Positions 1 to 8,879 of a DNA stretch of 39,659 nt are shown here, piece after piece (positions within the stretch are counted from its first letter, which is position 1; every line of letters starts with the position of its first letter). The DNA is taken from positions 1 through 39,659 of the forward strand of contig NZ_JADVOP010000037.1 of the NCBI RefSeq assembly GCF_016508585.1, given 5' to 3'. A program made the position numbers and the translations under genes. The notes beneath the pieces were generated by a model. That model worked only from the letters and a program-made list of their open reading frames with translations. It did no database searches and was not told where the DNA came from. Source of the DNA: Acinetobacter baumannii. Lineage in GTDB: Bacteria > Pseudomonadota > Gammaproteobacteria > Pseudomonadales > Moraxellaceae.

Positions 1-109
1 ATATATAATTATTTCATGTGAATTAAATAATATATTTTATTTAATAAATATCAACATGGTTGAATAATACAATATTTACTCAACCATAGCGCTATTTTAA
101 ATTTTGCGA

Positions 110-418
110 TTACCCACAACTTGCTTGAGTAATTTTTTTAGTCACTGGATCGACAGTAACTGTCACACGTTCTACACGATAATCCATTGTTACACCTTGA
201 TTTGGAGCAACTTTACGAACTATTGTGGCTTGTGTAAGCTGTTTAATTTTAGCTTCAGACATATCATTTTGACCAATCAATTGCGTCGCACGTTCAGCAA
301 TACAGGTGCTTTGCATATTTTGTGCTGATTGATCTTGCACAGCATTGGTCTGAATTGAAGAGCATGCAGAAATTGCTAAACTTGCAATACCCAAACCTAT
401 AATAGCGATATTTTTCAT
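110..418 (-). CDS. I78-type peptidase inhibitor lipoprotein
   Basis: A 102-residue exported protein. The N-terminus is a short lipoprotein signal (MKN, hydrophobic stretch, lipobox ISAC with Cys19). An upstream in-frame ATG at 454 would put 12 polar residues before this signal, so I start at 418. The mature part carries the layout of the Inhibitor_I78 family: an opening Cys followed by LIGQ, a central MDYR and a closing CG at the C-terminus, with the two Cys probably disulfide-bonded. Family members inhibit serine peptidases, so a periplasmic or outer-membrane protective inhibitor is likely. It stands alone; the next gene upstream is separated by a strong terminator. The family call is by motif and the target is unknown. 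Confidence 0.8.
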   Translation of the reverse strand: MKNIAIIGLGIASLAISACSSIQTNAVQDQSAQNMQSTCIAERATQLIGQNDMSEAKIKQLTQATIVRKVAPNQGVTMDYRVERVTVTVDPVTKKITQASCG

Positions 419-520
419 AAAGTGATCACTCTGAGTTGTTTGAATTAAAGGCATAACATAACAAAAAAAGATAAGTTTAGAATATTTTTATATAAAACTC
501 ATACATTTATCATGCAAATA

Positions 521-554
521 AAAACCAGTAATACATCACGTATTACTGGTTTTT
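521..554 (-). terminator. Rho-independent terminator of frmA
   Basis: A 14-base arm (AAAACCAGTAATAC) and its complement flank the 5-base loop ATCAC, with T-rich tracts on both sides. On the minus strand it lies 25 bases past the frmA stop and is followed by TTTTTATTT. Confidence 0.85.
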
Positions 555-578
555 TTATTCAAAGTTATGGTTTTGTGC

Positions 579-1688
579 TTAGAAGTTAATTACGGTACGA
601 ATTGATTTTCCATCATGCATTAAATCAAATGCTTCATTAATATGATCCAAACCCATGGTATGCGTAACAAATGGTGCAAGTTGAATATCACCTTTCATTG
701 CATCTTCTACCATGCCAGGCAATTGCGAACGACCTTTTACACCACCAAATGCCGTACCTTTCCAAGTACGTCCTGTCACCAATTGGAAAGGACGGGTGGA
801 GATTTCTTGACCTGCACCTGCAACACCGATAATCACAGATTGCCCCCAACCACGGTGAGCACACTCCAGCGCAGAGCGCATCACGTTGACATTTCCAATA
901 CATTCAAACGAGTGGTCCACGCCCCAACCAGTCATTTCAACAATCACTTCCTGAACTGGTCTGTCATAGTCTTTGGGATTAACAAAATCAGTTGCGCCAA
1001 ATTCTTCTGCAAGTTTAAATTTTTCGGGATTGGTATCAATCACGATGATACGCCCAGCTTTGGCCTGGCGTGCACCTTGTACAACGGCAAGACCAATACC
1101 TCCTAAGCCAAAAACGGCAACAGAGTCACCTGGCTGAACTTTTGCCGTGTTGTGTACGGCACCAATGCCCGTAGTTACACCACAGCCCAACAAACATACA
1201 TGTTCAGGATTTGCCTCTGGATTGATTTTCGCCAAAGACACTTCTGCAACTACCGTATATTCGCTAAAGGTTGAGCATCCCATATAGTGATAAATCGGCT
1301 CTCCATTATATGAAAAACGTGTCGTTCCATCCGGCATAACACCCTTACCCTGTGTCGCACGGACTGCTGTACACAAGTTGGTTTTTCCTGATTTACAGAA
1401 TAAACATTCACCACATTCGGCAGTATATAAAGGAATTACATGATCTCCTGGTTGAACTGAGGTCACACCTTCACCGACTTCGACCACAATACCAGCACCT
1501 TCATGCCCTAAAACCGCTGGAAAAACACCTTCAGGATCATCACCAGATAATGTAAACGCATCTGTATGACAAACACCTGTATGTGTAATCTTAACTAATA
1601 CTTCACCTTTTTGTGGTGGGGCGACATCAATTTCTACAATCTTTAAAGGCTGTCCTGGAGCAAATGCAACTGCGGCTCGTGATTTCAT
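579..1688 (-). CDS. frmA: S-(hydroxymethyl)glutathione dehydrogenase (class III alcohol dehydrogenase)
   Basis: A zinc-dependent medium-chain dehydrogenase of 369 residues, the full length for class III ADH. It oxidises S-hydroxymethylglutathione with NAD+ in cytoplasmic formaldehyde detoxification and often also reduces S-nitrosoglutathione. Visible motifs: GVCHTDAF (first catalytic zinc Cys), GHEGAG, the four-Cys structural zinc loop (CGECLFCKSGKTNLC), and the Rossmann motif GLGGIGLAV. No frmR repressor or frmB hydrolase is adjacent, so it is a stand-alone gene. It is transcribed away from the divergent phospholipase D gene and ends before a clear terminator. Confidence 0.96.
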   Translation of the reverse strand: MKSRAAVAFAPGQPLKIVEIDVAPPQKGEVLVKITHTGVCHTDAFTLSGDDPEGVFPAVLGHEGAGIVVEVGEGVTSVQPGDHVIPLYTAECGECLFCKSGKTNLCTAVRATQGKGVMPDGTTRFSYNGEPIYHYMGCSTFSEYTVVAEVSLAKINPEANPEHVCLLGCGVTTGIGAVHNTAKVQPGDSVAVFGLGGIGLAVVQGARQAKAGRIIVIDTNPEKFKLAEEFGATDFVNPKDYDRPVQEVIVEMTGWGVDHSFECIGNVNVMRSALECAHRGWGQSVIIGVAGAGQEISTRPFQLVTGRTWKGTAFGGVKGRSQLPGMVEDAMKGDIQLAPFVTHTMGLDHINEAFDLMHDGKSIRTVINF

Positions 1689-1808
1689 CGATAAATTTCC
1701 TTATGGGTTTGCATCTTAACAGTTAGACTACAGTAACCTTTTTCACTTTACAGATTCAACCATTAACTTGATGATATGATTTAGTAAAATACAAATGATA
1801 TTTTAAGA

Positions 1809-3359
1809 ATGAATCATTTAAGAACGTCTATATCTACTGCTGTATTGGCTTTTTTAATTACTGGATGTAGTTTGCCTATGAATCAATCACAAAAAGACCT
1901 CCAACATACCCAAGTATATTTAGACCATTGGATTAAAGAACCTCAAGCAAAAAATATGCTGAGTCAAGGTTTAACCGCCTATCTCGCAATGAATGACGCT
2001 TTTCAAAGCATCGCCTCACGCATACACCTAATTAGAAAAGCAAAGTACACACTTGATTTGCAATATTATATTTGGGCTGATGACTTTATTGGCAATCTCA
2101 TGCTACATGAATTACTCAAGGCAGCTGATCGTGGTGTAAAGGTCCGTTTATTGATTGATGATCAAAATGGAACCAAAATAGATCGACAATTAAGCGCACT
2201 GCAGACTCATCCCAATATCTCGATCAAACTCTACAACCCTTATAAGTTCAGACACTTCCGTGTAATGGACTACCTTTTTAGAGCACAACGTATCAATCAT
2301 CGCATGCACAATAAATTGATTATTGCTGATGGCGCGATCGCCGTGACTGGTGGACGAAATATCAGCAGTGAATATTTTGATGCCAGTGAGTCTTTTCAAT
2401 TCACTGATATGGATGTTTTGTTTTTTGGTCGCTCAGTGAATCGCGCCAACGAAGTCTTTACTGAATTTTGGAATTTTGAGCTGAGTTATCCAATCGAGCA
2501 ATTTATTTCAAAAGGCACTGCACAGGATTTAATTGATTTAAGAAAAAGTTTTGAAAAACTTGAACAAGCTGAACACTCAACAGATGAAAAGGTAAACTTG
2601 GAGCAGAAAGAACTTGCCAATGAGTTGAATCAAAACAAAATCAATTGGGCTTATGCTGATTTTTTAGCAGATTCACCAAAGAAAAGCCTGGGACAAGCAC
2701 AAGGCAATGAATTGATTTCTCATCAAATCCATCAACATTTGGGTGATCCAAAGCAAGAAATGGATTTGATTGCTGCCTATTTCGTTCCGACTCAAAATGG
2801 AACAAATTTCATCAATCAATTTCCAAAGAAAAATGTCAATGTTCGGATCTTGACGAACTCCTTTGTCGCAAATGATGTTGCTTTAGTTCATGCTTTTTAC
2901 CAAAAATATCGTGTTGATCTATTAAAAAACGGTGCCAAACTCTATGAGTTTAAGCCCTATATAGAACGAAAGCGACGTACATGGTATGAAGTGATGACTG
3001 GAAATATCATTCCCAAAAAAGGCAAGAATAAATCCAGTTTACATGCAAAATTTATCAACATCGATGACAAAGTTTTTATTGGTTCCTTTAACTTAGATCC
3101 ACGATCATTCAATATCAATACTGAGGTCGGTTTAGTGCTCAAGTCTGATCCATTACAAGAACAAATTTCTGATTTACTAGATCGCACGCTACTGACTGTC
3201 GCCTATGAGCTTCAACTGGATTCTCAAGGGAAACTGATTTGGCTGGACCACCAAGCCGATGGTAAGGTGATAGAACATCATGTTGATCCGGAAACCACCA
3301 GATTCCAAAGATTTATGATGTATAGTGTCTCCTACCTGCCACTTGAATGGATGATGTAA
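1809..3359 (+). CDS. Phospholipase D-family lipoprotein, cardiolipin synthase C-like
   Basis: A 516-residue PLD-superfamily protein with two HKD motifs. The first is HNKLIIAD (His167, Lys169, Asp174), followed by GGRN. The second is HAKFINIDD followed by GSFNLDPRS about 100 residues before the C-terminus. The N-terminus is a lipoprotein signal with lipobox ITGC (Cys20), so the enzyme is probably anchored in the periplasm. The architecture fits ClsC/YmdC-type cardiolipin synthases, which join phosphatidylglycerol and phosphatidylethanolamine; a phosphodiesterase role is the alternative. It stands alone, divergent from frmA. ClsC itself usually has a partner (YmdB), which is absent here, so I leave the symbol blank. 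Confidence 0.85.
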   Translation: MNHLRTSISTAVLAFLITGCSLPMNQSQKDLQHTQVYLDHWIKEPQAKNMLSQGLTAYLAMNDAFQSIASRIHLIRKAKYTLDLQYYIWADDFIGNLMLHELLKAADRGVKVRLLIDDQNGTKIDRQLSALQTHPNISIKLYNPYKFRHFRVMDYLFRAQRINHRMHNKLIIADGAIAVTGGRNISSEYFDASESFQFTDMDVLFFGRSVNRANEVFTEFWNFELSYPIEQFISKGTAQDLIDLRKSFEKLEQAEHSTDEKVNLEQKELANELNQNKINWAYADFLADSPKKSLGQAQGNELISHQIHQHLGDPKQEMDLIAAYFVPTQNGTNFINQFPKKNVNVRILTNSFVANDVALVHAFYQKYRVDLLKNGAKLYEFKPYIERKRRTWYEVMTGNIIPKKGKNKSSLHAKFINIDDKVFIGSFNLDPRSFNINTEVGLVLKSDPLQEQISDLLDRTLLTVAYELQLDSQGKLIWLDHQADGKVIEHHVDPETTRFQRFMMYSVSYLPLEWMM

Positions 3360-3408
3360 GTTTCCTGTAATGACATAATCATTACCTCAACATCTACAAA
3401 AGTCACTT

Positions 3409-4059
3409 TTATAAATAGCATTCAAACAAACACAGCCCTTTAATCTCTTTGACCAGTTCGATATCCGTATATCCTGCTTGTTTTATACATTGAAAATGCT
3501 CATGTTTAGACATATACAGTTCATTGTTCTGCATAGCTTCCTCGGCAAAGATATGATCACAGACCAGATAAATTGCATCATACTTTAATAGTTTTTTAAT
3601 TTGTTGATGAAACTGGCTGGCATATTCTTTGTGACGTAATTCATGTAAAGCCTGATGGATTATGACTGCGTCGAATTTACCCAGTGAATTGTTCCAGTCA
3701 TCTTGCTTAAAATCCTGTATCAGATATTCTGTTCTGCCCAACTCATCAGCAGATAGCCTACTTTTAGAAAGCTCATGCATTGGTTCTGAAAAGTCTAAAG
3801 CAGTATATAGAATATCTGGGCACTGACTTAATAAATGCTTTGCAAAGAAGCCTGGACCTGAACCAATTTCTAGAACATGAAAGCTTGACTCTTGCTGACC
3901 TTTAAACTGCTTTTCTTTGTATAAGTTCTGAATAAGACTGACATAATAATCAAAAAACTCATATCGCCATGGGCGTTTCTGATTCACCTCTTCAGCCCAT
4001 CGTAAAGCATCTTGTGGATTTCTTAAATCAATTGGGCTTGGAACATCCTGAACACTCAT
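3409..4059 (-). CDS. Class I SAM-dependent methyltransferase
   Basis: 216 residues with the Rossmann methyltransferase fold. Motif I is VLEIGSGPG (about 62-70), an acidic residue ends the second strand (TALDFSEPM), and motif IV-like FDAVIIHQALHEL follows. The QALHELR sequence resembles small-molecule or quinone-type methyltransferases more than RNA or protein ones. The substrate cannot be read from the sequence. It is a single gene between the PLD gene (convergent) and the MocR gene (same strand but 220 bases away, so probably separately transcribed). Confidence 0.8.
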   Translation of the reverse strand: MSVQDVPSPIDLRNPQDALRWAEEVNQKRPWRYEFFDYYVSLIQNLYKEKQFKGQQESSFHVLEIGSGPGFFAKHLLSQCPDILYTALDFSEPMHELSKSRLSADELGRTEYLIQDFKQDDWNNSLGKFDAVIIHQALHELRHKEYASQFHQQIKKLLKYDAIYLVCDHIFAEEAMQNNELYMSKHEHFQCIKQAGYTDIELVKEIKGLCLFECYL

Positions 4060-4279
4060 TGTCCCTATATCCTTAAAAAATATGCAATTACTTTTTATTT
4101 AGGCATATTTTTCAAAGATAAGAAAAATAATTCTAAATAAGTTTGTAATAGTTCTTATCCAAGCGATTCAAAATTTTCGAAGTTATTTATTCAGCCTGAT
4201 GCCACTATGAAATCAACTGTTTAATATGAACAGCATGAGTTAAAACTTATGGTTCATTATTCAAGGTTTAACTTTGAGC

Positions 4280-5665
4280 CTAGTGAATTTTTAATTGCTG
4301 GATTGCCATTTCTAAAGTATCAAAAACTCTTTTATCTACACATTGAGTGACATTAAAACGCATAAATTGCCCTGCTTCATCCATCTGACTAAATGAATTT
4401 CCTGGTGCCAGGATTACACCATGCTTTAAACAAAGCTTGGAAAGTTCAGCTGCCTGTATGCCTTTGGGTAAGGTACACCATAGAAAAATCCCAGCAGTAG
4501 GAATGATCCATGGTCGTATTCCCAATCGGGATAACTTCGGAATCACCTCATTAGTTAATTTAAGCAAATGTTTCTTAAGCCAATCCAAATGCTTTGGATA
4601 ACTGCTGTCCATCAGAGCCTGATAAATAATTTCTGCGTTTAAAAAACTATGACTAAAATTAGTGGCTATTCTAAGATCGATTAAGCTTTCAACCAATTTC
4701 GGGTCAGCAATGATATAACCACAACGGACTGCTGCTGAAAGTGTTTTGGTAAAACTGCCGATTTGAATGACATGTTTAAATCCTGCAAACGACGCATATC
4801 TTGGTGCAGGTGTATATTCAAAATCCGCAAAAATTTCATCTTCAATAATCATCAGATCTGTTTGTTCTACTAACTTTGAAATTTGATACACCGTTTGTAA
4901 TGAAATCACAGTACCTGTTGGATTGTGTATACCTGAGTTGGTTAAATATATTTTAGGTTTTAGTCTTAATGCTTGTTCAAATTTTTCTACATCTGGGCCA
5001 TTTTTTGTAAACGGAATAGCAACTGCTTTGAGATGATGTGCTTTAATTAAAGCTCGAAAGTTAAAATAGCAGGGATCATCAATTAAAATTACATCACCTG
5101 CTGTCAGTAGGTATCTGAAAATAAGATCAATGGATTGCGTTGCTGAATCTGTAATCATAATTTGATTCAGTTGAGATTTTAGTTGATAAAGTTCCTTTTT
5201 CCTTGCGATGAGTTTACGTAATTCAAGGTGTCCATGAGGTATCGCATAATCAATTAACATCACTGCATCAGACTTTGCCGCCTGTTTTAAAGCCTTACGT
5301 ACAGAATGCTCAGGCATCCAACTGGTTGGCAACCAACCACAACCCGGTTTGAGCACTTCATTTTTTGCCTCAAGGGATTGCCTTGAAATCCATAAAGGAT
5401 CTATCTCACGTTGGTATTGCGTTTCAGGTTCTACAAATAAAATTTCATCTGTTTTCCCCAGCACATAATAACCTGAGCCAAGACGTGATTCCAAAACACC
5501 TTCCGCAACAAGTCTTGCATAAGCTTCTACAATAGTTGAAACAGAACAATTGAGTTGAGCTGCAAGCTGTCGTACAGATGGCAGACGTGAACCTGCAATC
5601 AAACTTTTATTGGAAATTTGATCTTTAATAATTTGAATGGTTTGTTCTATTTTGGTTTTAGCCAT
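4280..5665 (-). CDS. MocR-type regulator (GntR HTH fused to aminotransferase fold)
   Basis: 461 residues, the usual MocR length. A GntR winged helix occupies about residues 1-70 (SRLPSVRQLAAQL, then SVSTIVEAYARLVAEGVLE). A fold-type I PLP domain fills the rest, with the Schiff-base lysine in SFTKT (Lys307) and HNPTG near 247. MocR proteins typically sense PLP or an amino compound and control a divergent gene. Here the divergent neighbour is a DMT-family transporter, so it probably regulates export or uptake of an amine or amino acid. An imperfect 14-bp inverted repeat lies in the shared promoter region. Confidence 0.92.
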   Translation of the reverse strand: MAKTKIEQTIQIIKDQISNKSLIAGSRLPSVRQLAAQLNCSVSTIVEAYARLVAEGVLESRLGSGYYVLGKTDEILFVEPETQYQREIDPLWISRQSLEAKNEVLKPGCGWLPTSWMPEHSVRKALKQAAKSDAVMLIDYAIPHGHLELRKLIARKKELYQLKSQLNQIMITDSATQSIDLIFRYLLTAGDVILIDDPCYFNFRALIKAHHLKAVAIPFTKNGPDVEKFEQALRLKPKIYLTNSGIHNPTGTVISLQTVYQISKLVEQTDLMIIEDEIFADFEYTPAPRYASFAGFKHVIQIGSFTKTLSAAVRCGYIIADPKLVESLIDLRIATNFSHSFLNAEIIYQALMDSSYPKHLDWLKKHLLKLTNEVIPKLSRLGIRPWIIPTAGIFLWCTLPKGIQAAELSKLCLKHGVILAPGNSFSQMDEAGQFMRFNVTQCVDKRVFDTLEMAIQQLKIH

Positions 5666-5706
5666 TGAGTAACCATGTAATTGATAGATTTATATTCAAT
5701 ATCTTT

Positions 5707-5740
5707 AAAACTGTACTGCTTTAAATAGCATAACAGTTTT
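5707..5740. promoter_or_regulatory. Inverted repeat, probable MocR operator
   Basis: Arms AAAACTGTACTGCT and AGCATAACAGTTTT are complementary at 12 of 14 positions around the 6-base spacer TTAAAT. The repeat lies 42 bases upstream of the MocR start and 77 bases upstream of the transporter start. Assignment to MocR rests on location only. Confidence 0.55.
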
Positions 5741-5816
5741 TTAAAATTGTATGGTAGTGTCTATGGGTTTATAGATTAAATCAGCGTTAAATCATCATAA
5801 ACTTAGTGAGTGATTT

Positions 5817-6683
5817 ATGATGGATAAAACAAATATTGGCTGGATCAATGGCTTTATCGGCGTTGCAATTTTCGCTGGATCTTTACCTGCTACACGTATT
5901 GCGGTTATGGGATTTAGTCCAGAATTTTTAACCACAGCCCGTGCTGCAATTGCGGGTTTAATTGGATTACTTTTTCTTTTGCTTTTACGCCAAACCAAGC
6001 CCAATTTTGAACAATTTAAATCTTTAATCATTGTTGCCTTTGGTGTGGTGATTGGATTTCCATTATTTACAGCACTCGCACTGCAAACAGTATCCTCAGC
6101 ACATGCGATTGTATTTGTTGGATTGCTTCCCTTATCTACAGCCATATTTGCTGTAATACGCGGCAATGAAAGACCTGCTCTGCAATTCTGGCTATTTGCC
6201 CTTATTGGCAGCGCCATTGTGATTGGATTTATGTTTTATGAAAATCGTAATTTAAGTTTTAGTTTGGGTGATCTCTATATGCTGGCATCAATTATCACCT
6301 GCGGATTGGGTTATGCTGAAGGTGGTAAACTTTCTAGAGAATTGGGTGGATGGCAAGTGATTTGCTGGGCACTGGTTGTATCTTTACCATTGATGCTGAT
6401 TGGCAGTCTATATTATTTACCTACTAGCTTTGAGAACATTCACTGGCCAGAAACGTTGGGCTTAATCTATGTTTCCTTATTTAGTATGCTGATTGGTTTT
6501 ATTTTCTGGTACAAAGGTCTAGCTCTAGGTGGAATTGCAACAGTGGGACAAATCCAATTGGTACAACCTTTTATAGGTTTGATGCTTGCCGCGCTATTGT
6601 TGGGTGAGCATGTGAGCATTGCAATGGTCATCGTATGCTTCGCCGTTGTGATCTGTGTAGCGATGGCAAAACGCTTTGCATAA
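5817..6683 (+). CDS. DMT-superfamily (EamA) transporter
   Basis: 288 residues with about ten hydrophobic segments in two EamA repeats, the standard size for a full-length drug/metabolite transporter of the inner membrane. An early segment reads GVAIFAGSLPATRIAVMG and the second repeat has LGGIATVGQIQLVQPFIG near the C-terminus. ATG at 5817 is directly followed by a second ATG at 5820; both are preceded by GTGAGTG. Divergent pairing with a MocR regulator suggests an amino-acid or amine exporter induced by its substrate. The substrate is unknown. Confidence 0.88.
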   Translation: MMDKTNIGWINGFIGVAIFAGSLPATRIAVMGFSPEFLTTARAAIAGLIGLLFLLLLRQTKPNFEQFKSLIIVAFGVVIGFPLFTALALQTVSSAHAIVFVGLLPLSTAIFAVIRGNERPALQFWLFALIGSAIVIGFMFYENRNLSFSLGDLYMLASIITCGLGYAEGGKLSRELGGWQVICWALVVSLPLMLIGSLYYLPTSFENIHWPETLGLIYVSLFSMLIGFIFWYKGLALGGIATVGQIQLVQPFIGLMLAALLLGEHVSIAMVIVCFAVVICVAMAKRFA

Positions 6684-6692
6684 AAATGATAT

Positions 6693-6715
6693 CAGGCTTA
6701 CTTAAAGTAAGCCTG
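6693..6715. terminator. Bidirectional terminator between converging genes
   Basis: Nine-base stem CAGGCTTAC/GTAAGCCTG with loop TTAAA, followed by TTTCTTT on the plus strand. It overlaps the stop end of the minus-strand glycosylase gene and serves the DMT gene. Confidence 0.7.
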
Positions 6716-7292
6716 TTTCTTTAAATAAGCTTTTGTAAGCTTCAGCTTTTTTATCTAGTGCTAAAGGATAAGCTCTGGATGAGGAAGGCATTCTATACAA
6801 AGTCAAATCTCTACCACAATACTGAACTTTTGAAGAATGCCCAATCTGAGGTTTTTCAGTTTCCGATGGCATTGATAACATCAATGTGTCCGTTGCTTTA
6901 TCTCCTGTTGTCATAATGTTGTGACATTCAGGAATTTGTAGCAAAAGTTGAGATAAATCTGTAGGCGTTTCAATCTGTAAAAATTTATCGGAAGCATTGC
7001 CTTTCAAACGAATCACTTGATAGGCTGTGTCAAAAATCGCAATTCCCTTTTCAACTAAAAAATTACGAATCAAAGGCTCTTTAAAATTTTTGTTAGGTAA
7101 ATCTAAAAAGTGATCTTTATTTTCAAAGAAAATAAGCCCAAAAATACGCCACATGTCATTTTGATAGTTGGGATAATAGAAGTCCATTTTCCAACGTTCT
7201 TTGGGTGGTGGAAAGCTACCCAGCATCAACAGTTTAGCATTTGATGGTAAAAATGGTTTAAGCGGATGGGTTTCTATACTAGATTCAGACAT
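6702..7292 (-). CDS. Uracil-DNA glycosylase-fold protein
   Basis: 196 residues of the UDG superfamily, close to the Mug/hypoxanthine-glycosylase type. The N-terminal LMLGSFPPP is the catalytic-loop region, followed by the aromatic MDFYYPN and NDMWRIFG segments. The C-terminal MPSSSRAYP corresponds to the intercalating loop of the superfamily. Such enzymes remove deaminated bases (U, hypoxanthine) from DNA. The exact substrate class is not decidable from these motifs. It is a single gene, convergent with the transporter. Confidence 0.75.
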   Translation of the reverse strand: MSESSIETHPLKPFLPSNAKLLMLGSFPPPKERWKMDFYYPNYQNDMWRIFGLIFFENKDHFLDLPNKNFKEPLIRNFLVEKGIAIFDTAYQVIRLKGNASDKFLQIETPTDLSQLLLQIPECHNIMTTGDKATDTLMLSMPSETEKPQIGHSSKVQYCGRDLTLYRMPSSSRAYPLALDKKAEAYKSLFKETGLL

Positions 7293-7431
7293 TTATAGAT
7301 AAATAATTAAAATTATATGGCTATCTTAGCATTTTTGCTGTGCAGCATAAATGTCAATTTATGGCGTTTATGTGAGAAGACAAGCATAAATAAATTGTTT
7401 ATCGCTTTATGTAGACCTTATAAAATATAAG

Positions 7432-7453
7432 AAACCACTCTTATGAGTGGTTT
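7432..7453 (-). terminator. Terminator downstream of exported hypothetical gene
   Basis: Perfect 9-base stem AAACCACTC/GAGTGGTTT with loop TTAT, about 30 bases past the stop at 7483. The minus strand continues T-rich. Confidence 0.75.
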
Positions 7454-7482
7454 AGGTCTAGCATTAGCAAATACATGAAAGC

Positions 7483-8184
7483 TCAATAACCATTCGCTTT
7501 TAACTTATCTCTAAAAGGTTCTGCTTGAGCTTCTACGACTTCTTTCAATTCAGGCGTAATTTCAGCCCCCATTTCTTGCAACATTAACAATGCAAATTCA
7601 GTAGCACTTTCTGCAAAATCCTTATTATCGATCATGGTCTTAGATAATTTTATAGTTTTAGGAAAATCTGGAAAAAATTCGTTAAAATCCTTTTTATCTT
7701 CAATTCCTAAATAAATAAATCTTCTCCAATCATTGGTTTTAAGATCACGAACAAAAATAACATCTGCTTGGGTCTGCATATTTTTTTTGAAAATTTGATC
7801 CTGCGATCGTATTGGAACAACACAAACTTCTCCAATACTCGAGATATAATTTAATTTTGGTTTTAGTAATGAAAAATCAATATTTTTATAAGAATCATCT
7901 TTAGCTAAATCCTGTTGAGTCTTTACATCTTCTCTATATTTAGCATCGCTGATCCATTCACCGGATGAAAAAGTTTGTCCTTGATGTTTAGGCTTGAGTT
8001 TACGATCATATTCAATCTGATCATAATAATGAATGACATCATCAAGTGAACCATTTTTTAAGATTTGTATTTCTTTATCGCCTTGCTGCTTAAAAATCTC
8101 ATAGCTTTTTTCGCATTGTAAATTTTCTGCAAAAGAAAGACTTGATGCTAAAGTTGTTAAAGCAATCATCATTAATTTTTTCAT
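7483..8184 (-). CDS. Exported hypothetical protein
   Basis: A 233-residue protein I do not recognise. The start at 8184 is chosen because AGAGGGG lies about 8 bases upstream and because it gives a clean signal peptide (MKKLMMIAL...SLSFA, cleavage before ENLQC). An upstream ATG at 8223 would add 13 charged residues. The mature protein is charged and soluble with a Cys near its N-terminus and another in EVCVVP. Pro-Glu/Lys patches near the C-terminus (GAEITPELKEVVEAQ) suggest a helical end. It is likely periplasmic and of unknown role, flanked by its own terminator. Confidence 0.8.
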   Translation of the reverse strand: MKKLMMIALTTLASSLSFAENLQCEKSYEIFKQQGDKEIQILKNGSLDDVIHYYDQIEYDRKLKPKHQGQTFSSGEWISDAKYREDVKTQQDLAKDDSYKNIDFSLLKPKLNYISSIGEVCVVPIRSQDQIFKKNMQTQADVIFVRDLKTNDWRRFIYLGIEDKKDFNEFFPDFPKTIKLSKTMIDNKDFAESATEFALLMLQEMGAEITPELKEVVEAQAEPFRDKLKANGY

Positions 8185-8515
8185 GAAATATCCCCTCTGT
8201 CTTTTGGGGAATACCATACGCATAATTAACTCAAAAATAAACTTTTGCTTAGAGATTTCTTCATCAATGATGCTTTTGGGTAAAATTCAACCTCATATAA
8301 ATCAAATCAATTTAACCCGTCACACTTTCATAAGATGAAATTTCTAATAAAATATGTAAAGAACTTGAATTTGTAACTTTTTCAAGTTAAGGTAATAAAA
8401 ATCATTGCACAAATTGATAATTTATTTAATAGTTAAGTTTTTAAAGAATTGTCGAAAGGCAACTTAACTCAATATTTATCAATAATTTTTTATTCACATT
8501 AAAAATCAATATATT

Positions 8516-8866
8516 ATGAACAGTAAACTCGTTATCGCACTATCGTTGATCTTTGTTGTTACTGCTTGCAGCAAAACACCGGATCAGAATATGTCTAAAC
8601 AAACCGATCGCCCTACTGTGACAGCACAATTTGAACAATCAGATGAAATGATTAGTAAATATCTCGATCAGTTGGATGATCCAAATACGACATTAGATGA
8701 TAAAAAAAGAATTGTATGTGTAGATTATCCTAAGGAATATAAATCGAATTACATGCCAAGTTTGCTTAAACTGAATCCAGAAAATTATACTGAAGCGAAA
8801 TTGCTTTCAGATCTAGACATTGCTTTAAGTTATTATAAAGAAAAGGAAAATATTCAATGTCCTTAA
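8516..8866 (+). CDS. Small hypothetical lipoprotein
   Basis: 116 residues. A lipoprotein signal ends at VTAC (Cys18), followed by a polar, acidic mature region containing two further Cys (IVCVDYP and the C-terminal IQCP) that could form a disulfide. The mature sequence has no motif I can name. The preceding 290 bases are AT-rich and hold no other gene. It converges on the SGNH hydrolase gene with a 13-base gap; a weak AAACT/AGTTT hairpin spans that gap. Confidence 0.75.
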   Translation: MNSKLVIALSLIFVVTACSKTPDQNMSKQTDRPTVTAQFEQSDEMISKYLDQLDDPNTTLDDKKRIVCVDYPKEYKSNYMPSLLKLNPENYTEAKLLSDLDIALSYYKEKENIQCP

Positions 8867-8879
8867 ACTTCTGGAGTTT

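Noticed and set aside
642..1106. 154-codon plus-strand ORF opposite frmA
   Set aside because: Antisense to a conserved gene; the translation is low in normal protein features and has no start signal.
5795..6217. 140-codon minus-strand ORF opposite the DMT transporter
   Set aside because: It is the mirror of membrane-protein codons, with Ala/Pro/Lys-rich noise and no Shine-Dalgarno.
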